Assembly (NCBI RefSeq): GCF_900176635.1
Contig: NZ_FXLN01000004.1
Coordinates: 1,136,231 to 1,200,230 of the forward strand
Direction of reading: 5' to 3'
Origin: Clostridium merdae
Lineage (GTDB): Bacteria > Bacillota > Clostridia > Oscillospirales > Acutalibacteraceae
DNA length: 64,000 nucleotides
The notes below the pieces were generated by a model. It saw nothing but the letters and a program-made list of their open reading frames with translations. It was not told the DNA's origin and searched no databases. Position 1 is the first letter of the stretch. Each line of letters opens with the position of its first letter. Made by a program: the position numbers and the translations under genes. Below, in pieces: positions 35,791-45,757 of this stretch.

Positions 35791-36762
35791 ATGGCTGTTC
35801 AGAGCACTTTTGATTTTGACCAAATGCTGAGTAATGCCCGTGAGGCTTACGGCGAAGAGCTGCTGCGTATGGCAGATGACGGGCTGGATTTTGTCTTTAC
35901 TTATTCAGACAACGTAGCGCCATCTTCCAGTGCCGGTAAACTCATTCAAAAATATCCGCAGCGCTGCTTTAACTTTGGCATTGCGGAACCAAATCAGGTT
36001 GGCGCTTCTGCAGGACTTGCACTTTCAGGCCAAATCGTGTTTTCTCAAGTATTTGGGCCGTTCTTACCCCTGCGGGCAGCGGATCAAATTCACACGGATA
36101 TTGCCTACAATGACGTAAATGTGCGGCTGATTGGAACACACGCGGGTGTTACTGCCGGCGGCGGGCCGACTCACAACTGTGTGGCAGATTTAGCGCTGTA
36201 CCGCGCGATTCCCAACCTGACAATTGAAGTTCCCGCTGACGCTGACCAATGCTGCAAGGCGATTCGCCGTTCCATGGACTTTCAGGGGCCCATGATTATC
36301 CGCATTGACCGCGGAGGTTCGCCAAATGTGTACGCCGACACCAATTATGAGTATGAATTTGGCAAGGCGATTGAAACCATTCCGGGCAGCGATCTGACCA
36401 TTATTTCGGCTGGCTCTAGTGTGTACTGGTCTATGATGGGTGCAAAAATTCTGAAAGAAAAGCACGGGGTGTCTGCCCGTGTCATCGATATGCATACCAT
36501 TAAGCCGCTTGATACTGAAATGCTTATCAAGTGTGCAAAAGAAACCGGGGTGATTGTTACGGTTGAAGAGCATTCCATCAATGGCGGCTTGGGCGGAGCC
36601 GTAGCAGAAACCCTGCTAGAATCAGGCTTTAGCGGTAAGTTCCGAAGGATCGGGCTGCCGGATGAATTTGCTATTTTGGGCGACTCCGACTCTGTGTATC
36701 ACTATTATGGTATGGATCCCGAAGGGATTGCGGCAACATCGTTGGAGCTTTTGAAAAAGTAA
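35791..36762 (+). CDS. Transketolase, C-terminal (pyrimidine-binding) subunit
   Basis: A 323-residue subunit holding the pyrimidine-binding domain (CFNFGIAEPNQVGASAGLAL, with the catalytic Glu in GIAEPN) and the C-terminal transketolase domain (VVTVEEHSINGGLGGAVAE in outline). THAGVTAGGGPTHN is the conserved substrate loop. It directly follows the N-terminal subunit gene with a GGAGGGTGAG ribosome site. Split transketolases in catabolic clusters usually serve a specific sugar and not the central pentose pathway. Confidence 0.93.
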   Translation: MAVQSTFDFDQMLSNAREAYGEELLRMADDGLDFVFTYSDNVAPSSSAGKLIQKYPQRCFNFGIAEPNQVGASAGLALSGQIVFSQVFGPFLPLRAADQIHTDIAYNDVNVRLIGTHAGVTAGGGPTHNCVADLALYRAIPNLTIEVPADADQCCKAIRRSMDFQGPMIIRIDRGGSPNVYADTNYEYEFGKAIETIPGSDLTIISAGSSVYWSMMGAKILKEKHGVSARVIDMHTIKPLDTEMLIKCAKETGVIVTVEEHSINGGLGGAVAETLLESGFSGKFRRIGLPDEFAILGDSDSVYHYYGMDPEGIAATSLELLKK

Positions 36763-36830
36763 TAATCAAAAATGTTTTGCGGCTGGGGCCTAATCGGCTC
36801 TGGCCGCCTAATAACAGGGAGGAATCAAAT

Positions 36831-37616
36831 ATGAATGAGCAGCTGAATCGCTTTTCTATGGATTACTTTAGCCTAAAAGGGAAAGTAGCCATTGTTACGG
36901 GTGCCAACATGGGCCTTGGGATGGCATATGCTACGGCATTTGCCAAGGCGGGTGCCGACCTATATATTCCGCACTTTACCCCAGATACAAACGAAATAAA
37001 AGAACTAATTGAAGCACAGGGTCAAAAAGCCGCTTTTATTCAGGGGGATCTCACCGACCCCAATTACATTGAAAGCGTGGTAAAAGGCTGCCTTCGGGAA
37101 TATGGTAAAATTGATATTCTAGTAAACAATGCAGGTGTCAGCAGCTTTCATGAATTTCCCGATTACCCCGACAAGGCTTGGAAGCAGTGCATCGACGTTG
37201 ATTTGAACGCAGTTTATTATTTAAGCCATGCTGTTGCGAAGATAATGATGGAGCAAAAAAGCGGAAAAATCATCAACATTGGTTCTGCTCTTTCTTATAC
37301 CGCGGACAAAAAATGCCCGCCCTATACCACAGCGAAGCACGGTGTTCTGGGACTTACCAAAGTATTTGCCAACGAGCTTGGGGAATATAACATTCAAACC
37401 AACGCAATCAGCCCCGGTTTTCTGGCAACCGAAGTGAATCGAGAGTTACGTGCAGACCCCAATTTCTACAATAAGATTACAAACCGTATTCCCGCTGGCA
37501 AATGGGGCGATTTAGACGATTTAATGGGCGCAGCAGTGTTTTTGGCCAGCCATGCCTCTGACTATATCAACGGCTGGAGCATCAGCGTAGACGGTGGATT
37601 TACCACAACCCTATAA
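36831..37616 (+). CDS. SDR family oxidoreductase
   Basis: A 261-residue short-chain dehydrogenase. The cofactor motif TGANMGLGMAYA, NNAG in LVNNAGVSSF, the catalytic Ser in IGSALS and Y-x-x-x-K as YTTAKHG are all present. The C-terminus YINGWSISVDGGFTTTL resembles KduD and gluconate 5-dehydrogenases. It probably interconverts a keto- and hydroxy-sugar in this cluster. The ATG at 36831 is preceded by GGGAGG; the upstream in-frame start at 36777 has none. Confidence 0.9.
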   Translation: MNEQLNRFSMDYFSLKGKVAIVTGANMGLGMAYATAFAKAGADLYIPHFTPDTNEIKELIEAQGQKAAFIQGDLTDPNYIESVVKGCLREYGKIDILVNNAGVSSFHEFPDYPDKAWKQCIDVDLNAVYYLSHAVAKIMMEQKSGKIINIGSALSYTADKKCPPYTTAKHGVLGLTKVFANELGEYNIQTNAISPGFLATEVNRELRADPNFYNKITNRIPAGKWGDLDDLMGAAVFLASHASDYINGWSISVDGGFTTTL

Positions 37617-37801
37617 TAATAGTTATGATCATCCGTTTAGCTAGTGAGTGAAATTAACCTTATACTATTCTCTTTCCGCAAACATCTCAAGAAACAACAA
37701 AATTTCTTCTTCCAGCAATTTCTCAGCCACTCATACTCCTAAACATATGCTATACGGAATCACTTGCAGTGGCAGAGCTGATGTTTTCTGATTTAAAAGA
37801 C

Positions 37802-37831
37802 TGCCTGCATGAAAAAAGATTCATGCAGGCA
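37802..37831. terminator. Bidirectional terminator between convergent genes
   Basis: TGCCTGCATGAA pairs with TTCATGCAGGCA around a 6-nt loop, between the SDR and the flavoprotein genes. Confidence 0.8.
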
Positions 37832-37854
37832 TTTAGTCTTACCAATCTTATTCT

Positions 37855-39801
37855 TTACAGTTCCACGGCAATGTTAAATGCGTCAAAATTTGCGCTTCTT
37901 ACCGTTCCCACCGAACTGCAGTCACCAACAGCATATACCGGAATAGAGAGTTCTTCCTGTAGCTGACTGAACAATCCATTTTCGGATTTAAGACCCATAG
38001 CAATGATGCAGGTATCTGCAAAGAATTCCTGCTCTTCCCCTCTAAGACCTTCAGTAGCCACACCCTGCTCGGTAAAGCTGACGATTTTTCTGTCGCCAAT
38101 CAATCTGACGCCATATTTTTTCACTTCATCAAACAGAGCAGTTCGAGTAATAGAGAACATCTCCTTACAGAAATCGGCTTCGGGAATCCGGTCGATTACA
38201 CTGACGTCTTTTCCCTGACGGGCAAGACTCACCGCACACTCCACACCGGAAAGTCCGCCGCCGCACACAATTACCTTCTGCCCTACTTCGGCCTTTTCTC
38301 GCTCCACATTGCGTAGCATCTTCACATTCGGGCCGTCAATACCGGGAATATTGGGTCTAAGGAACGAAGAGCCGGTAGCCACAATCACAGCGTCGGCATT
38401 TTCTGCCTTTAGCATTTCTGCGGTCACCTTTGTGTTTAGATAAATCTTTGCACCGCACTTTTCAGTCATACGAATATCCCACGCGGTGTATTGCCTCATT
38501 AAATCCTTAAAAGTAACGGCACCGCCATCGTGCAGTAGACCACCTAACTGCCCATCCTGCTCAAACAGTACAACCTCATGCCCGCGCTCGGTAAGTGTTT
38601 GCGCTGCCTGCATTCCCGCAGGGCCGCCGCCAATTACCAAAACCTTTTTGGGCTGTTCCGCCTTTTTAATGTAACGGTAGCGATATTCGCGACCATTCAC
38701 CGGATTTACTGCACAACGCACCGGCAGACCATTGAAGATTTTTCCGCAGCCATCCATACAGCGCAGACAGGGACGAACCTCTTCTTCTCTTCCCTCTTTG
38801 GATTTGTGAATTAGCTCGGGGTCGGCCATCAACGAACGGCACATGCCTACAATATCAGCCTGCCCAGAGGAAATAATCTGCTCGGCATCCTCCATGGAGT
38901 AAATGTTACCCACCACAGAAACGGGAATATGTAATACTTTCTTGGCTGCCGCAGCGAACTTGACATTCTGCATATGTTCTTGTAAATACAGCGGTACGGA
39001 ATACTTTACGCCTTCCTGCATGAACACGTTGCCGCAGGAGAAATTCACTAAATCAATGTAATCCTGTGCTCGGCGAACATACTCTAGGCTTTCTTCAAAA
39101 CGCAGGCCGTTTCGGGTCATTTCATCCCCACTTACACGCATTTCAATAACCATATCTTCTCCGGCTGCCTGCCGCACTGCTCTTAAAATCTCAAGTGGGA
39201 AACGCATACGATTTTCTAGTGAACCACCGTATTCATCGGTACGCAGGTTACTGCCGGGTGATAAAAACTGCCCCAGCAAATTGTTATGGCCACTATGCAC
39301 CATCACCATGTCGAACCCTGCCTTCTTAACACGTGCAGTACACTCTGCAAATTTTGCGACCACCCAATCCATATCAGCACGATCCATTACCTTTAAATCC
39401 TGCATACAACCCGGAATGGGTAGATCAGAAGGTGCAAAACCAGGCTTTACATTCATAGAGGGGACTCCGCCGCGACCCGCGTGAGCAAGCTCAATGGAGA
39501 GTTTTGCCCCATAACGGTGCGCTTCTTCCGACAGTAAGGAAAGTCCGGTAATGTATTTGTCATGCAGAACATTTAGTTCACCGTAAAAGCACATAGCTCG
39601 TTCATGGTCAATCTGCGTATCTCCAATGGTCACAACACCTACCCCGGTAGCTGCCTGAACGCTTAAAAACTGGAGCATTTCGTTCGTGACCTCACCCTCC
39701 GCATTAGAAAGACAGCACACCATAGGCGTATACTGAATGCGGTTTTTCAAAGTCATATTTCGAATTTTAATAGGCTGGAATACGTGCGGATATCGATTCA
39801 T
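37855..39801 (-). CDS. NADH:flavin oxidoreductase, old yellow enzyme/enoate reductase type
   Basis: A 648-residue three-part flavoprotein of the 2,4-dienoyl-CoA reductase/BaiCD type. The N-terminal FMN barrel runs to about residue 340 (HVFQPIKIRNMTLKNRI; HAGRGG; HSGHNNLLGQFLSP in outline). The 4Fe-4S cluster Cys are in CLRCMDGCG plus a later RCAVNP. The C-terminal FAD/NAD domain begins KVLVIGGGPAGMQAA, and a second Rossmann motif VIVCGGGLSGVE follows. It likely reduces an enone or enoate. It is divergent from the LysR gene, which probably controls it. Confidence 0.9.
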   Translation of the reverse strand: MNRYPHVFQPIKIRNMTLKNRIQYTPMVCCLSNAEGEVTNEMLQFLSVQAATGVGVVTIGDTQIDHERAMCFYGELNVLHDKYITGLSLLSEEAHRYGAKLSIELAHAGRGGVPSMNVKPGFAPSDLPIPGCMQDLKVMDRADMDWVVAKFAECTARVKKAGFDMVMVHSGHNNLLGQFLSPGSNLRTDEYGGSLENRMRFPLEILRAVRQAAGEDMVIEMRVSGDEMTRNGLRFEESLEYVRRAQDYIDLVNFSCGNVFMQEGVKYSVPLYLQEHMQNVKFAAAAKKVLHIPVSVVGNIYSMEDAEQIISSGQADIVGMCRSLMADPELIHKSKEGREEEVRPCLRCMDGCGKIFNGLPVRCAVNPVNGREYRYRYIKKAEQPKKVLVIGGGPAGMQAAQTLTERGHEVVLFEQDGQLGGLLHDGGAVTFKDLMRQYTAWDIRMTEKCGAKIYLNTKVTAEMLKAENADAVIVATGSSFLRPNIPGIDGPNVKMLRNVEREKAEVGQKVIVCGGGLSGVECAVSLARQGKDVSVIDRIPEADFCKEMFSITRTALFDEVKKYGVRLIGDRKIVSFTEQGVATEGLRGEEQEFFADTCIIAMGLKSENGLFSQLQEELSIPVYAVGDCSSVGTVRSANFDAFNIAVEL

Positions 39802-40022
39802 ACAAAAAACCTCCCTATAAATTGGTATGGGCTAATCGAAGCCTATACTTCCATTATAGAAAAACAGATTGTAAAAAACAAACAGTTTTTATTTGTTAGT
39901 ACAACTTTTATTTATTGGTTATTAATATAAAACTTGATTAAAAGAGCGGGATTAAATTGACAAAATAATAAGCGATTGCTACAATTAATAAAACAATTTC
40001 ATCTAAAATAGGAGGATTTGTT

Positions 40023-40922
40023 GTGGAAAACAGGCAGCTAAAGTATTTTTTAGAAATCTGCCGCGAAAGGAGTTTTTCGAGCGCAGCGAAGAGCTTATAT
40101 ATTTCACAGCAGGCACTAAGCAAATCAATTCAAAAATTGGAATCTGATTTAGGCGTGCCATTGTTTGACCGTACAAATAGTGGTATTCGGCTGACACAAT
40201 ATGGCGAGTATCTTGAAAAAAGAGCTGCACCTATTCTGGATGAGCTAGAATGTGTCTGCTCCGACATTGCACAAATGAAAGAATCACAGCAAGGCAAAGT
40301 AGAGGCCGCTTTTTCATTTGGAGTCATCAGCTCTTTTCCACCAGATTGGCTACTGAACTTTCAAAGAAATTACCCTAATATATTAATATCTATTAAAGAA
40401 TACCCGGACACCCTCTGCGAACAAGCGGTTTACAGCGAACAAGCAGATGTGGGGTTTACAATCGCACCAGTTGAGGAATCCCGCTTTTGTTCCCGCGTAT
40501 TAAAAAGAGACAAAATGTGCCTTCTAATCAATGAAAAAAATCCTCTTTCGCAAAAAAAAAATGTTTGCTTTGAAGAATTGCGGAATGAACGTTTTATCTT
40601 AGTAAACCAAGAATTTAAACTGCACCATAATTTTATAGATCGATGTCGTAAGGCGGGATTTGAACCTCAAATTTATTGCAGTACCATGGAAATGATGCTC
40701 GTACAAAAACTAAGCCGAGCCAATCAAGGGATCGGCGTAAGTGTTTCTTTTATCTGCGATAGCCTGCCGGGCACTCGAGCCGTCCTTTTTTCAGACCCCA
40801 CTTGCACCTGGGAGGTTTGCCTCATTACCAAACCCAATCGCAAGGCGAGTTACGCCGTACAAACCTTTTTGAATTATATTTGCAGCCTGTGCAATACCCA
40901 CGTTATTGATCAGACCGGTTAA
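40023..40922 (+). CDS. LysR family transcriptional regulator
   Basis: A 299-residue LysR regulator. The winged helix-turn-helix is at 1-60 (LKYFLEICRERSFSSAAKSL, YISQQALSKSIQKLE). The effector domain starts about residue 90. The GTG at 40023 has AGGAGG upstream. It is divergent from the flavoprotein gene and 72 bp upstream of the alcohol dehydrogenase, so it likely regulates both. Confidence 0.92.
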   Translation: MENRQLKYFLEICRERSFSSAAKSLYISQQALSKSIQKLESDLGVPLFDRTNSGIRLTQYGEYLEKRAAPILDELECVCSDIAQMKESQQGKVEAAFSFGVISSFPPDWLLNFQRNYPNILISIKEYPDTLCEQAVYSEQADVGFTIAPVEESRFCSRVLKRDKMCLLINEKNPLSQKKNVCFEELRNERFILVNQEFKLHHNFIDRCRKAGFEPQIYCSTMEMMLVQKLSRANQGIGVSVSFICDSLPGTRAVLFSDPTCTWEVCLITKPNRKASYAVQTFLNYICSLCNTHVIDQTG

Positions 40923-40994
40923 ATCTGGACTGTGACATATATCCCCCTACCGGTGCAACGCCGGACTTTTATTTAATAATAGGAGGTTACGAAA

Positions 40995-42086
40995 ATGAAA
41001 AGTAAAGCAGCAATTGTTCGAGAAGCAGGGCAGCCATTTCACATTGAAGAGGTTGAATTAAGTGCACCAAAGGCAGATGAGCTTTTAGTTAAGATTGTAG
41101 CCTGCGGAGTATGTCACACAGATGAAGTTGCACAGCAGCAGTTTATTCCCGTACCGCTGCCGGCTGTATTTGGCCATGAGGGCTGCGGCATTGTGGAACA
41201 AGTAGGCAGTCAGGTAACCGAATTTCAGCCCGGCGACCATGTGGGAATTTCCTTTGGATTTTGCGGCGAGTGCGACCACTGCTTATCAGCAGAGCCTTAC
41301 ATTTGCGACCATCTAAATGAGATCAACTTTGGTGGAGTAATGGCGGATAAAACCAAACGAATTTCTCAGGATGGGAAAGAAATTTCTTCTTTTTTTGGAC
41401 AATCTTCTTTCGCGACCTATGCAGTAGTAAATCAAAAAAGTGCGGTAAAGGTTGATAAAGATATCGATCTTACTCTTGTTGGCCCTTTGGGCTGCGGAAT
41501 ACAGACCGGAGCAGGTGCGGTGCTGAATCGACTGCGCCCCAAATTCGGTTCTGCCCTTGCTGTATATGGATGTGGCACTGTGGGAATGAGTGCTATTATG
41601 GCAGCAAAAATTGCTGGATGTGCTACTATTATTGCAATTGGCGGCAACCCCAAAAGTCTGGAACTTGCCAAAGAGTTGGGTGCAACCCACACCATTAACC
41701 GTAAGGAATGCGACGACATTGTAGCTAAGATAAAAGAAATTACAAATGGCGGAGCTGATTATGCAATCGACACCAGTGGCGTTTCAGACTTTGTAAGAAA
41801 GGCTCTTGCCTGTGCGCGCTCTGGCGGTACCGCGGTCGTTCTCGGTGCAACAGGTGATTTGACTATCAATGTACAGGCGGAGCTGATGGGCGAAGCCAAA
41901 AGCTTAATTGGTGTGGTAGAAGGCGACTCCATTCCCAAGCTGTTTATTCCAAAGCTAATTGCATATTATAGGGCGGGAAAATTCCCATTCGACAAGCTAA
42001 TCACCTATTATAACTTTGAAGATATAAATCAAGCGTTTGAAGATTCTCACAACGGCAAGGTAATCAAGGCCGTCCTGAAAATGTGA
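40995..42086 (+). CDS. Zinc-dependent alcohol dehydrogenase, aryl-alcohol type
   Basis: A 363-residue MDR enzyme. Catalytic zinc ligands are in CGVCHTD and GHEGCG; the structural lobe is FCGECDHCLSAEPYIC. The Rossmann motif is GCGTVGMSAIMAAK. Overall layout and the GPLGCGIQTGAGAVLN stretch resemble benzyl-alcohol and class III-like dehydrogenases. Together with the enoate-reductase-like neighbour it could detoxify an unsaturated aldehyde. AGGAGG precedes the ATG. Confidence 0.88.
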   Translation: MKSKAAIVREAGQPFHIEEVELSAPKADELLVKIVACGVCHTDEVAQQQFIPVPLPAVFGHEGCGIVEQVGSQVTEFQPGDHVGISFGFCGECDHCLSAEPYICDHLNEINFGGVMADKTKRISQDGKEISSFFGQSSFATYAVVNQKSAVKVDKDIDLTLVGPLGCGIQTGAGAVLNRLRPKFGSALAVYGCGTVGMSAIMAAKIAGCATIIAIGGNPKSLELAKELGATHTINRKECDDIVAKIKEITNGGADYAIDTSGVSDFVRKALACARSGGTAVVLGATGDLTINVQAELMGEAKSLIGVVEGDSIPKLFIPKLIAYYRAGKFPFDKLITYYNFEDINQAFEDSHNGKVIKAVLKM

Positions 42087-42188
42087 TAGCTCTTCTTGTT
42101 AACTATCTTCCGCATGGAAGATACAAAACTAAGTGAAAAACACAAAGTGGCTCTTCTATGAATTAATCTAAAAATATTTTTATGAAAC

Positions 42189-42246
42189 AATCAAAAGGAC
42201 TCTCTGCTTGTAAAACACATGCAGTAGAGCCCTTTTGATTTTTTCT
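42189..42246 (+). terminator. Terminator after the alcohol dehydrogenase
   Basis: AATCAAAAGG-CTCT pairs with AGAG-CCTTTTGATT over a long loop, ending in T6. Confidence 0.75.
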
Positions 42247-42379
42247 AGTATACAACCCATTCCATCCGGTATTTTGTGAAAGCTATTTCTTATACAAAGG
42301 CCCTATTCGCCAGACAGGAATGAACTAGTCGACCGAACGGGGTCTTTTCTGTTATGGGCATGACAATACGCCAATACCG

Positions 42380-42480
42380 TTATTTCTTATAAAATGCCGG
42401 ATTGAACTTATAGAGATTCTTTCTGTCCAAGTAATTCGCAGACTTTCACCAAAGCATAAAAAGCGGCAACACAATTTCCG
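42380..42480 (-). pseudogene. Decayed cotJC 3' end (copy 2)
   Basis: The minus strand encodes FGESLRIT and then, after a frameshift, LDRKNLYKFNPAFYKK and a stop. The intact cotJC ends FGEGLRIT, LDSKNFYAFNPSFDKK. A further upstream EIV match suggests homology begins near 42480. No start or upstream gene part is present. The stretch 42247-42723 otherwise shows only a hairpin near 42300-42355 and no gene. Confidence 0.75.
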
Positions 42481-42723
42481 TAAGCATATTTGTTTTCCCA
42501 TCCCTCTGATTACCATAGTGATAGTCAATTAACCTAAAAATTGGCACATTAAAACGGCACTTTCTTTTCAAGTGAAACGACTATACTGGCTTTCGTATTT
42601 TAAGTTTTAAAAAACGGCAATACTGTTACTACACCTTTTTTATTTAAGAGAAAAGCTCGGAACTTTTTTATTTTCCACCTTACTTATGGTATACTGTAAT
42701 GCACTGGAAAAAGGAGATGAACA

Positions 42724-44787
42724 ATGATTCACCAAACCGAAGCTGATGAAAAACAGCACTTACGAGAAGTTCAGCAAATATTGAAAACCGCATTAAAAGG
42801 AATTGAAAACAAAATAGACCAGTACTCAACCGGAATATTAGAAACCAAACGGTATATCCATGAAAACTTAGCGGAACTGGATTCTGCCGAAAAGGCAGCG
42901 AATCGAACCGCTATTTACGATAGCGTGGCTTTTGGCGAACGAGCTGTCGCAGAACGCGAGCAGATTGAAAAACTGATTGAATCCCCCTACTTTGGGCGAA
43001 TTGATTTCGCCAAAGTGACCGAAGACCAAGAGAAAACCTTTTACATTGGGATGCACACCTTTAAAGACCCTGCCACAGCAGACAACATTATTTTTGACTG
43101 GCGTGCTCCGCTTTCCAGTATGTTTTATGATTTTGAAACCGGCCCCGCATACTATATAGCACCCATTGGTAAAATCGAAGGCAACATGACGCTGAAACGG
43201 CAATATCGAATTCGCAGCAGCGAAATGGAATATATGATTGAAAGTTCGCTGAACATCGGTGACGAAGTTCTGCAAAAGGAACTCAGCCGAAATTCGGATG
43301 ACAAGATGAAGAACATTGTTGCCACCATTCAACGGGAGCAAAATGCAATCATACGTAACGAAGAGGCAAAGGTACTAATCATACAAGGGGCCGCCGGCTC
43401 GGGTAAAACCTCTATCGCATTGCATCGAGTGGCATTTTTACTGTATCGTTACAAAAAAACGCTGACCTCGAAAAATGTAATGATTCTTTCCCCGAATAAG
43501 GTATTCAGCAACTACATTTCAAACGTCCTGCCCGAATTGGGCGAAGAAAATATGGCTGAAATGGGATTTGATGACATTGCAATCGATCTTCTTAGCAAAA
43601 AGTACGATTATCAGACGTTTTCAGAGCAGGTAGAAAGCCTGTTGGAACATGCAGAGGAAAAAACCATTGCAAGAATTGGCTTTAAGGCAACCAATGACTT
43701 TGTGGAACAGCTGCAAGCGTATTTACAGAACGCTGACAAGCGTTTGTTTCTACCGACCGACCTTTCCATAGAGGGCATTGTTGTTTCAAAAGAAAAACTC
43801 CGTTTGGATTATATGCTGTTGAAACGCCTGCCCATTAAAAAAAGGCTTCGTAAAATCGCCGATGATTTAATTGAGCGCTACAAGCGAAATACCGCCAAAA
43901 AGGTAGATGCCGCCGTTGCCCGACAGGTCAGAAGTAGCATTCAAAAAATGTTCCCGTTTAACGATACGCTTTTGCTGTATCAAGATTTTTACCGTTCCAT
44001 TGGTCAACAGGATTTGTTCTGCATGGTCAAAAAGAATACCTTTGAATTTTGCGATGTTGCTCCCTTTTTGTATACCAAATTGTATTTTGAGGGCATCGAG
44101 CAAAATTACAAGCATATTCAACATTTGTTGGTCGACGAAATGCAGGATTACACGCCCATTCAATATGCGGTTTTATCGAAGCTGTTTTCCTGTAAAATGA
44201 CGATTCTGGGTGACAGCTTTCAAAGCGTAAACCCTTACACCTCTTCGTCCGCAGAAAAAATCCAGCCCTATTTTGATGGATGTGAATGTGTGGAATTATG
44301 CCGCAGTTACCGCTCTACCATTGAAATCAGCCGATTTACACAACAGATTTTAGACAACAAAAAGCTGATTCCGGTGGAACGTCACGGCGAAGCCCCCACC
44401 ATAACGGTTTGTGAAAATCCAGAAGAACAGCTTTCTATCATAAAGAATTTGATGGATGGATTTAAACAGTCAGAACACGCTTCGCTGGGAATTATCTGCA
44501 AATCGCAAGAACAGGCACAGTGGTTATTTGAACAGTTGAATCCCGTGTATGACAATGTGATTCTATTGGATTTTGGCAGCGACGAATATCAAGACGGTAT
44601 TATCATCACGTCTGTCCATATGTCAAAAGGACTGGAATTTGATCAGGTTATTCTACCCGATGTTTCAGATAATTTTTATAAAACACAGATTGACCGGAGC
44701 CTATTGTACATTGCCTGCACCAGAGCAATGCACAAATTAGATATCACGTGCTGCGGCAAAGAAACAAAATTTTTACACAGCAAATAA
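42724..44787 (+). CDS. HelD-like UvrD/Rep superfamily helicase
   Basis: A 687-residue superfamily-1 ATPase resembling HelD, which frees stalled RNA polymerase from DNA. The N-terminal ~100 residues are a predicted coiled-coil arm (HLREVQQILKTALKGIENKI). Walker A is GAAGSGKTSIALHR near residue 225. Walker B is VDEMQDYTPIQY near 475. Late motifs are SVHMSKGLEFDQVILPDV and YIACTRAMHKL. The ATG at 42724 has AAAGGAGATG upstream. It stands alone. Confidence 0.9.
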   Translation: MIHQTEADEKQHLREVQQILKTALKGIENKIDQYSTGILETKRYIHENLAELDSAEKAANRTAIYDSVAFGERAVAEREQIEKLIESPYFGRIDFAKVTEDQEKTFYIGMHTFKDPATADNIIFDWRAPLSSMFYDFETGPAYYIAPIGKIEGNMTLKRQYRIRSSEMEYMIESSLNIGDEVLQKELSRNSDDKMKNIVATIQREQNAIIRNEEAKVLIIQGAAGSGKTSIALHRVAFLLYRYKKTLTSKNVMILSPNKVFSNYISNVLPELGEENMAEMGFDDIAIDLLSKKYDYQTFSEQVESLLEHAEEKTIARIGFKATNDFVEQLQAYLQNADKRLFLPTDLSIEGIVVSKEKLRLDYMLLKRLPIKKRLRKIADDLIERYKRNTAKKVDAAVARQVRSSIQKMFPFNDTLLLYQDFYRSIGQQDLFCMVKKNTFEFCDVAPFLYTKLYFEGIEQNYKHIQHLLVDEMQDYTPIQYAVLSKLFSCKMTILGDSFQSVNPYTSSSAEKIQPYFDGCECVELCRSYRSTIEISRFTQQILDNKKLIPVERHGEAPTITVCENPEEQLSIIKNLMDGFKQSEHASLGIICKSQEQAQWLFEQLNPVYDNVILLDFGSDEYQDGIIITSVHMSKGLEFDQVILPDVSDNFYKTQIDRSLLYIACTRAMHKLDITCCGKETKFLHSK

Positions 44788-45177
44788 GCAATTTTTCTTT
44801 TTTTGCAAAAAACAAAAAATCCCAAAATGACTACATCATCCTATAATGAAGTGATCCAAAAAAAGTTATATGTAAATTTTTTATGCAACCGAGATGGCTT
44901 ATTGTCTTTAAATAGCAGGCGGTAAGCCCTTCCGTTTAGTCTTGCTACGGTGATTATTTTAGTATTCTAAATAATCTTTAAATTCTTGCTCAAAATGTTG
45001 GATAGAATCAAAGCTATAGATAATATAATCCATTAGATACTGATGTTACAAATTTTATATACCATTACATACTTCCCGTGGTTAGTGCTGTAGTTTGGGG
45101 GGCAATTTTCAACTTTTAGCAAAGCTTAAAACGACTGCTATGGATTTAATAGAATAAGGCACCTAAAGATGCGTTCT

Positions 45178-45237
45178 AAATAAAATTACTCCCTTCTGCC
45201 AACTCTTCAAGACCGGCAGTGGGGAGTAACTTTATTC
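45178..45237. terminator. Hairpin in a 550-bp gap, likely terminator
   Basis: AATAAAATTACTCCC pairs with GGGAGTAACTTTATT, with an inner CTGCC/GGCAG stem. The gap 44788-45334 otherwise holds no gene I can support. Confidence 0.6.
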
Positions 45238-45334
45238 TGCGCTACTGTGTCAAGTGGATATCGGATTAGGAGGATTAATTAAGCTTATTGTTATTTTGAA
45301 TTGATATAAAAAGCATAACACGGTGTTACTACTT

Positions 45335-45715
45335 TCATCCACGAAACTCTATCAATTCACCATCAGGACCTTGAAAAACGACTCTTTTCCAACCTGCTTC
45401 TTGAGGTGTTCTGGGTTCTGGAAGATGTGGTTCTGTTACAACTGGAACTCCTGCATCTTTCAGCTTTTGGTAATCCGACTCAAAATCATCGCTAATAAGA
45501 CAGAAATGGTAACCCCTATTTTGCTTTTCATTTGTCCAATGTTCAAATTCTAAAACGGTGTCCCCTAACTTAAGATAAACGACCTTTTCAAGGTTTGATA
45601 CACCGGGCACATCGTGTTCATAATATTTTTTGAAACCAAAGTTCTTTTCATAAAATTTAATTGACTTTTGCCTGTCTTTTACAGAAAACGCAACATGGTC
45701 TATTCGCGTAAACAT
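45335..45715 (-). CDS. VOC family (glyoxalase-like) protein
   Basis: A 126-residue vicinal-oxygen-chelate protein with two beta-alpha-beta-beta-beta modules. Possible metal ligands are H in IDHVAFSV, E in VLEFEHW, H in GYHFCLI and E in GELIEF, the pattern of lactoylglutathione lyases. The ATG at 45715 with GGAGGT upstream is preferred over 45751. It follows the cupin gene by 42 bp on the same strand, so the pair is probably co-transcribed. Substrate unknown. Confidence 0.85.
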   Translation of the reverse strand: MFTRIDHVAFSVKDRQKSIKFYEKNFGFKKYYEHDVPGVSNLEKVVYLKLGDTVLEFEHWTNEKQNRGYHFCLISDDFESDYQKLKDAGVPVVTEPHLPEPRTPQEAGWKRVVFQGPDGELIEFRG

Positions 45716-45757
45716 AAAGTACCTCCTGTTTACTATCTGAATTTGCTTCAAATAAGA

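Noticed and set aside
44935..45045. A short minus-strand frame (MDYIIYSFDSIQHFEQEF)
   Set aside because: Only 24 codons, with no ribosome site and no context.
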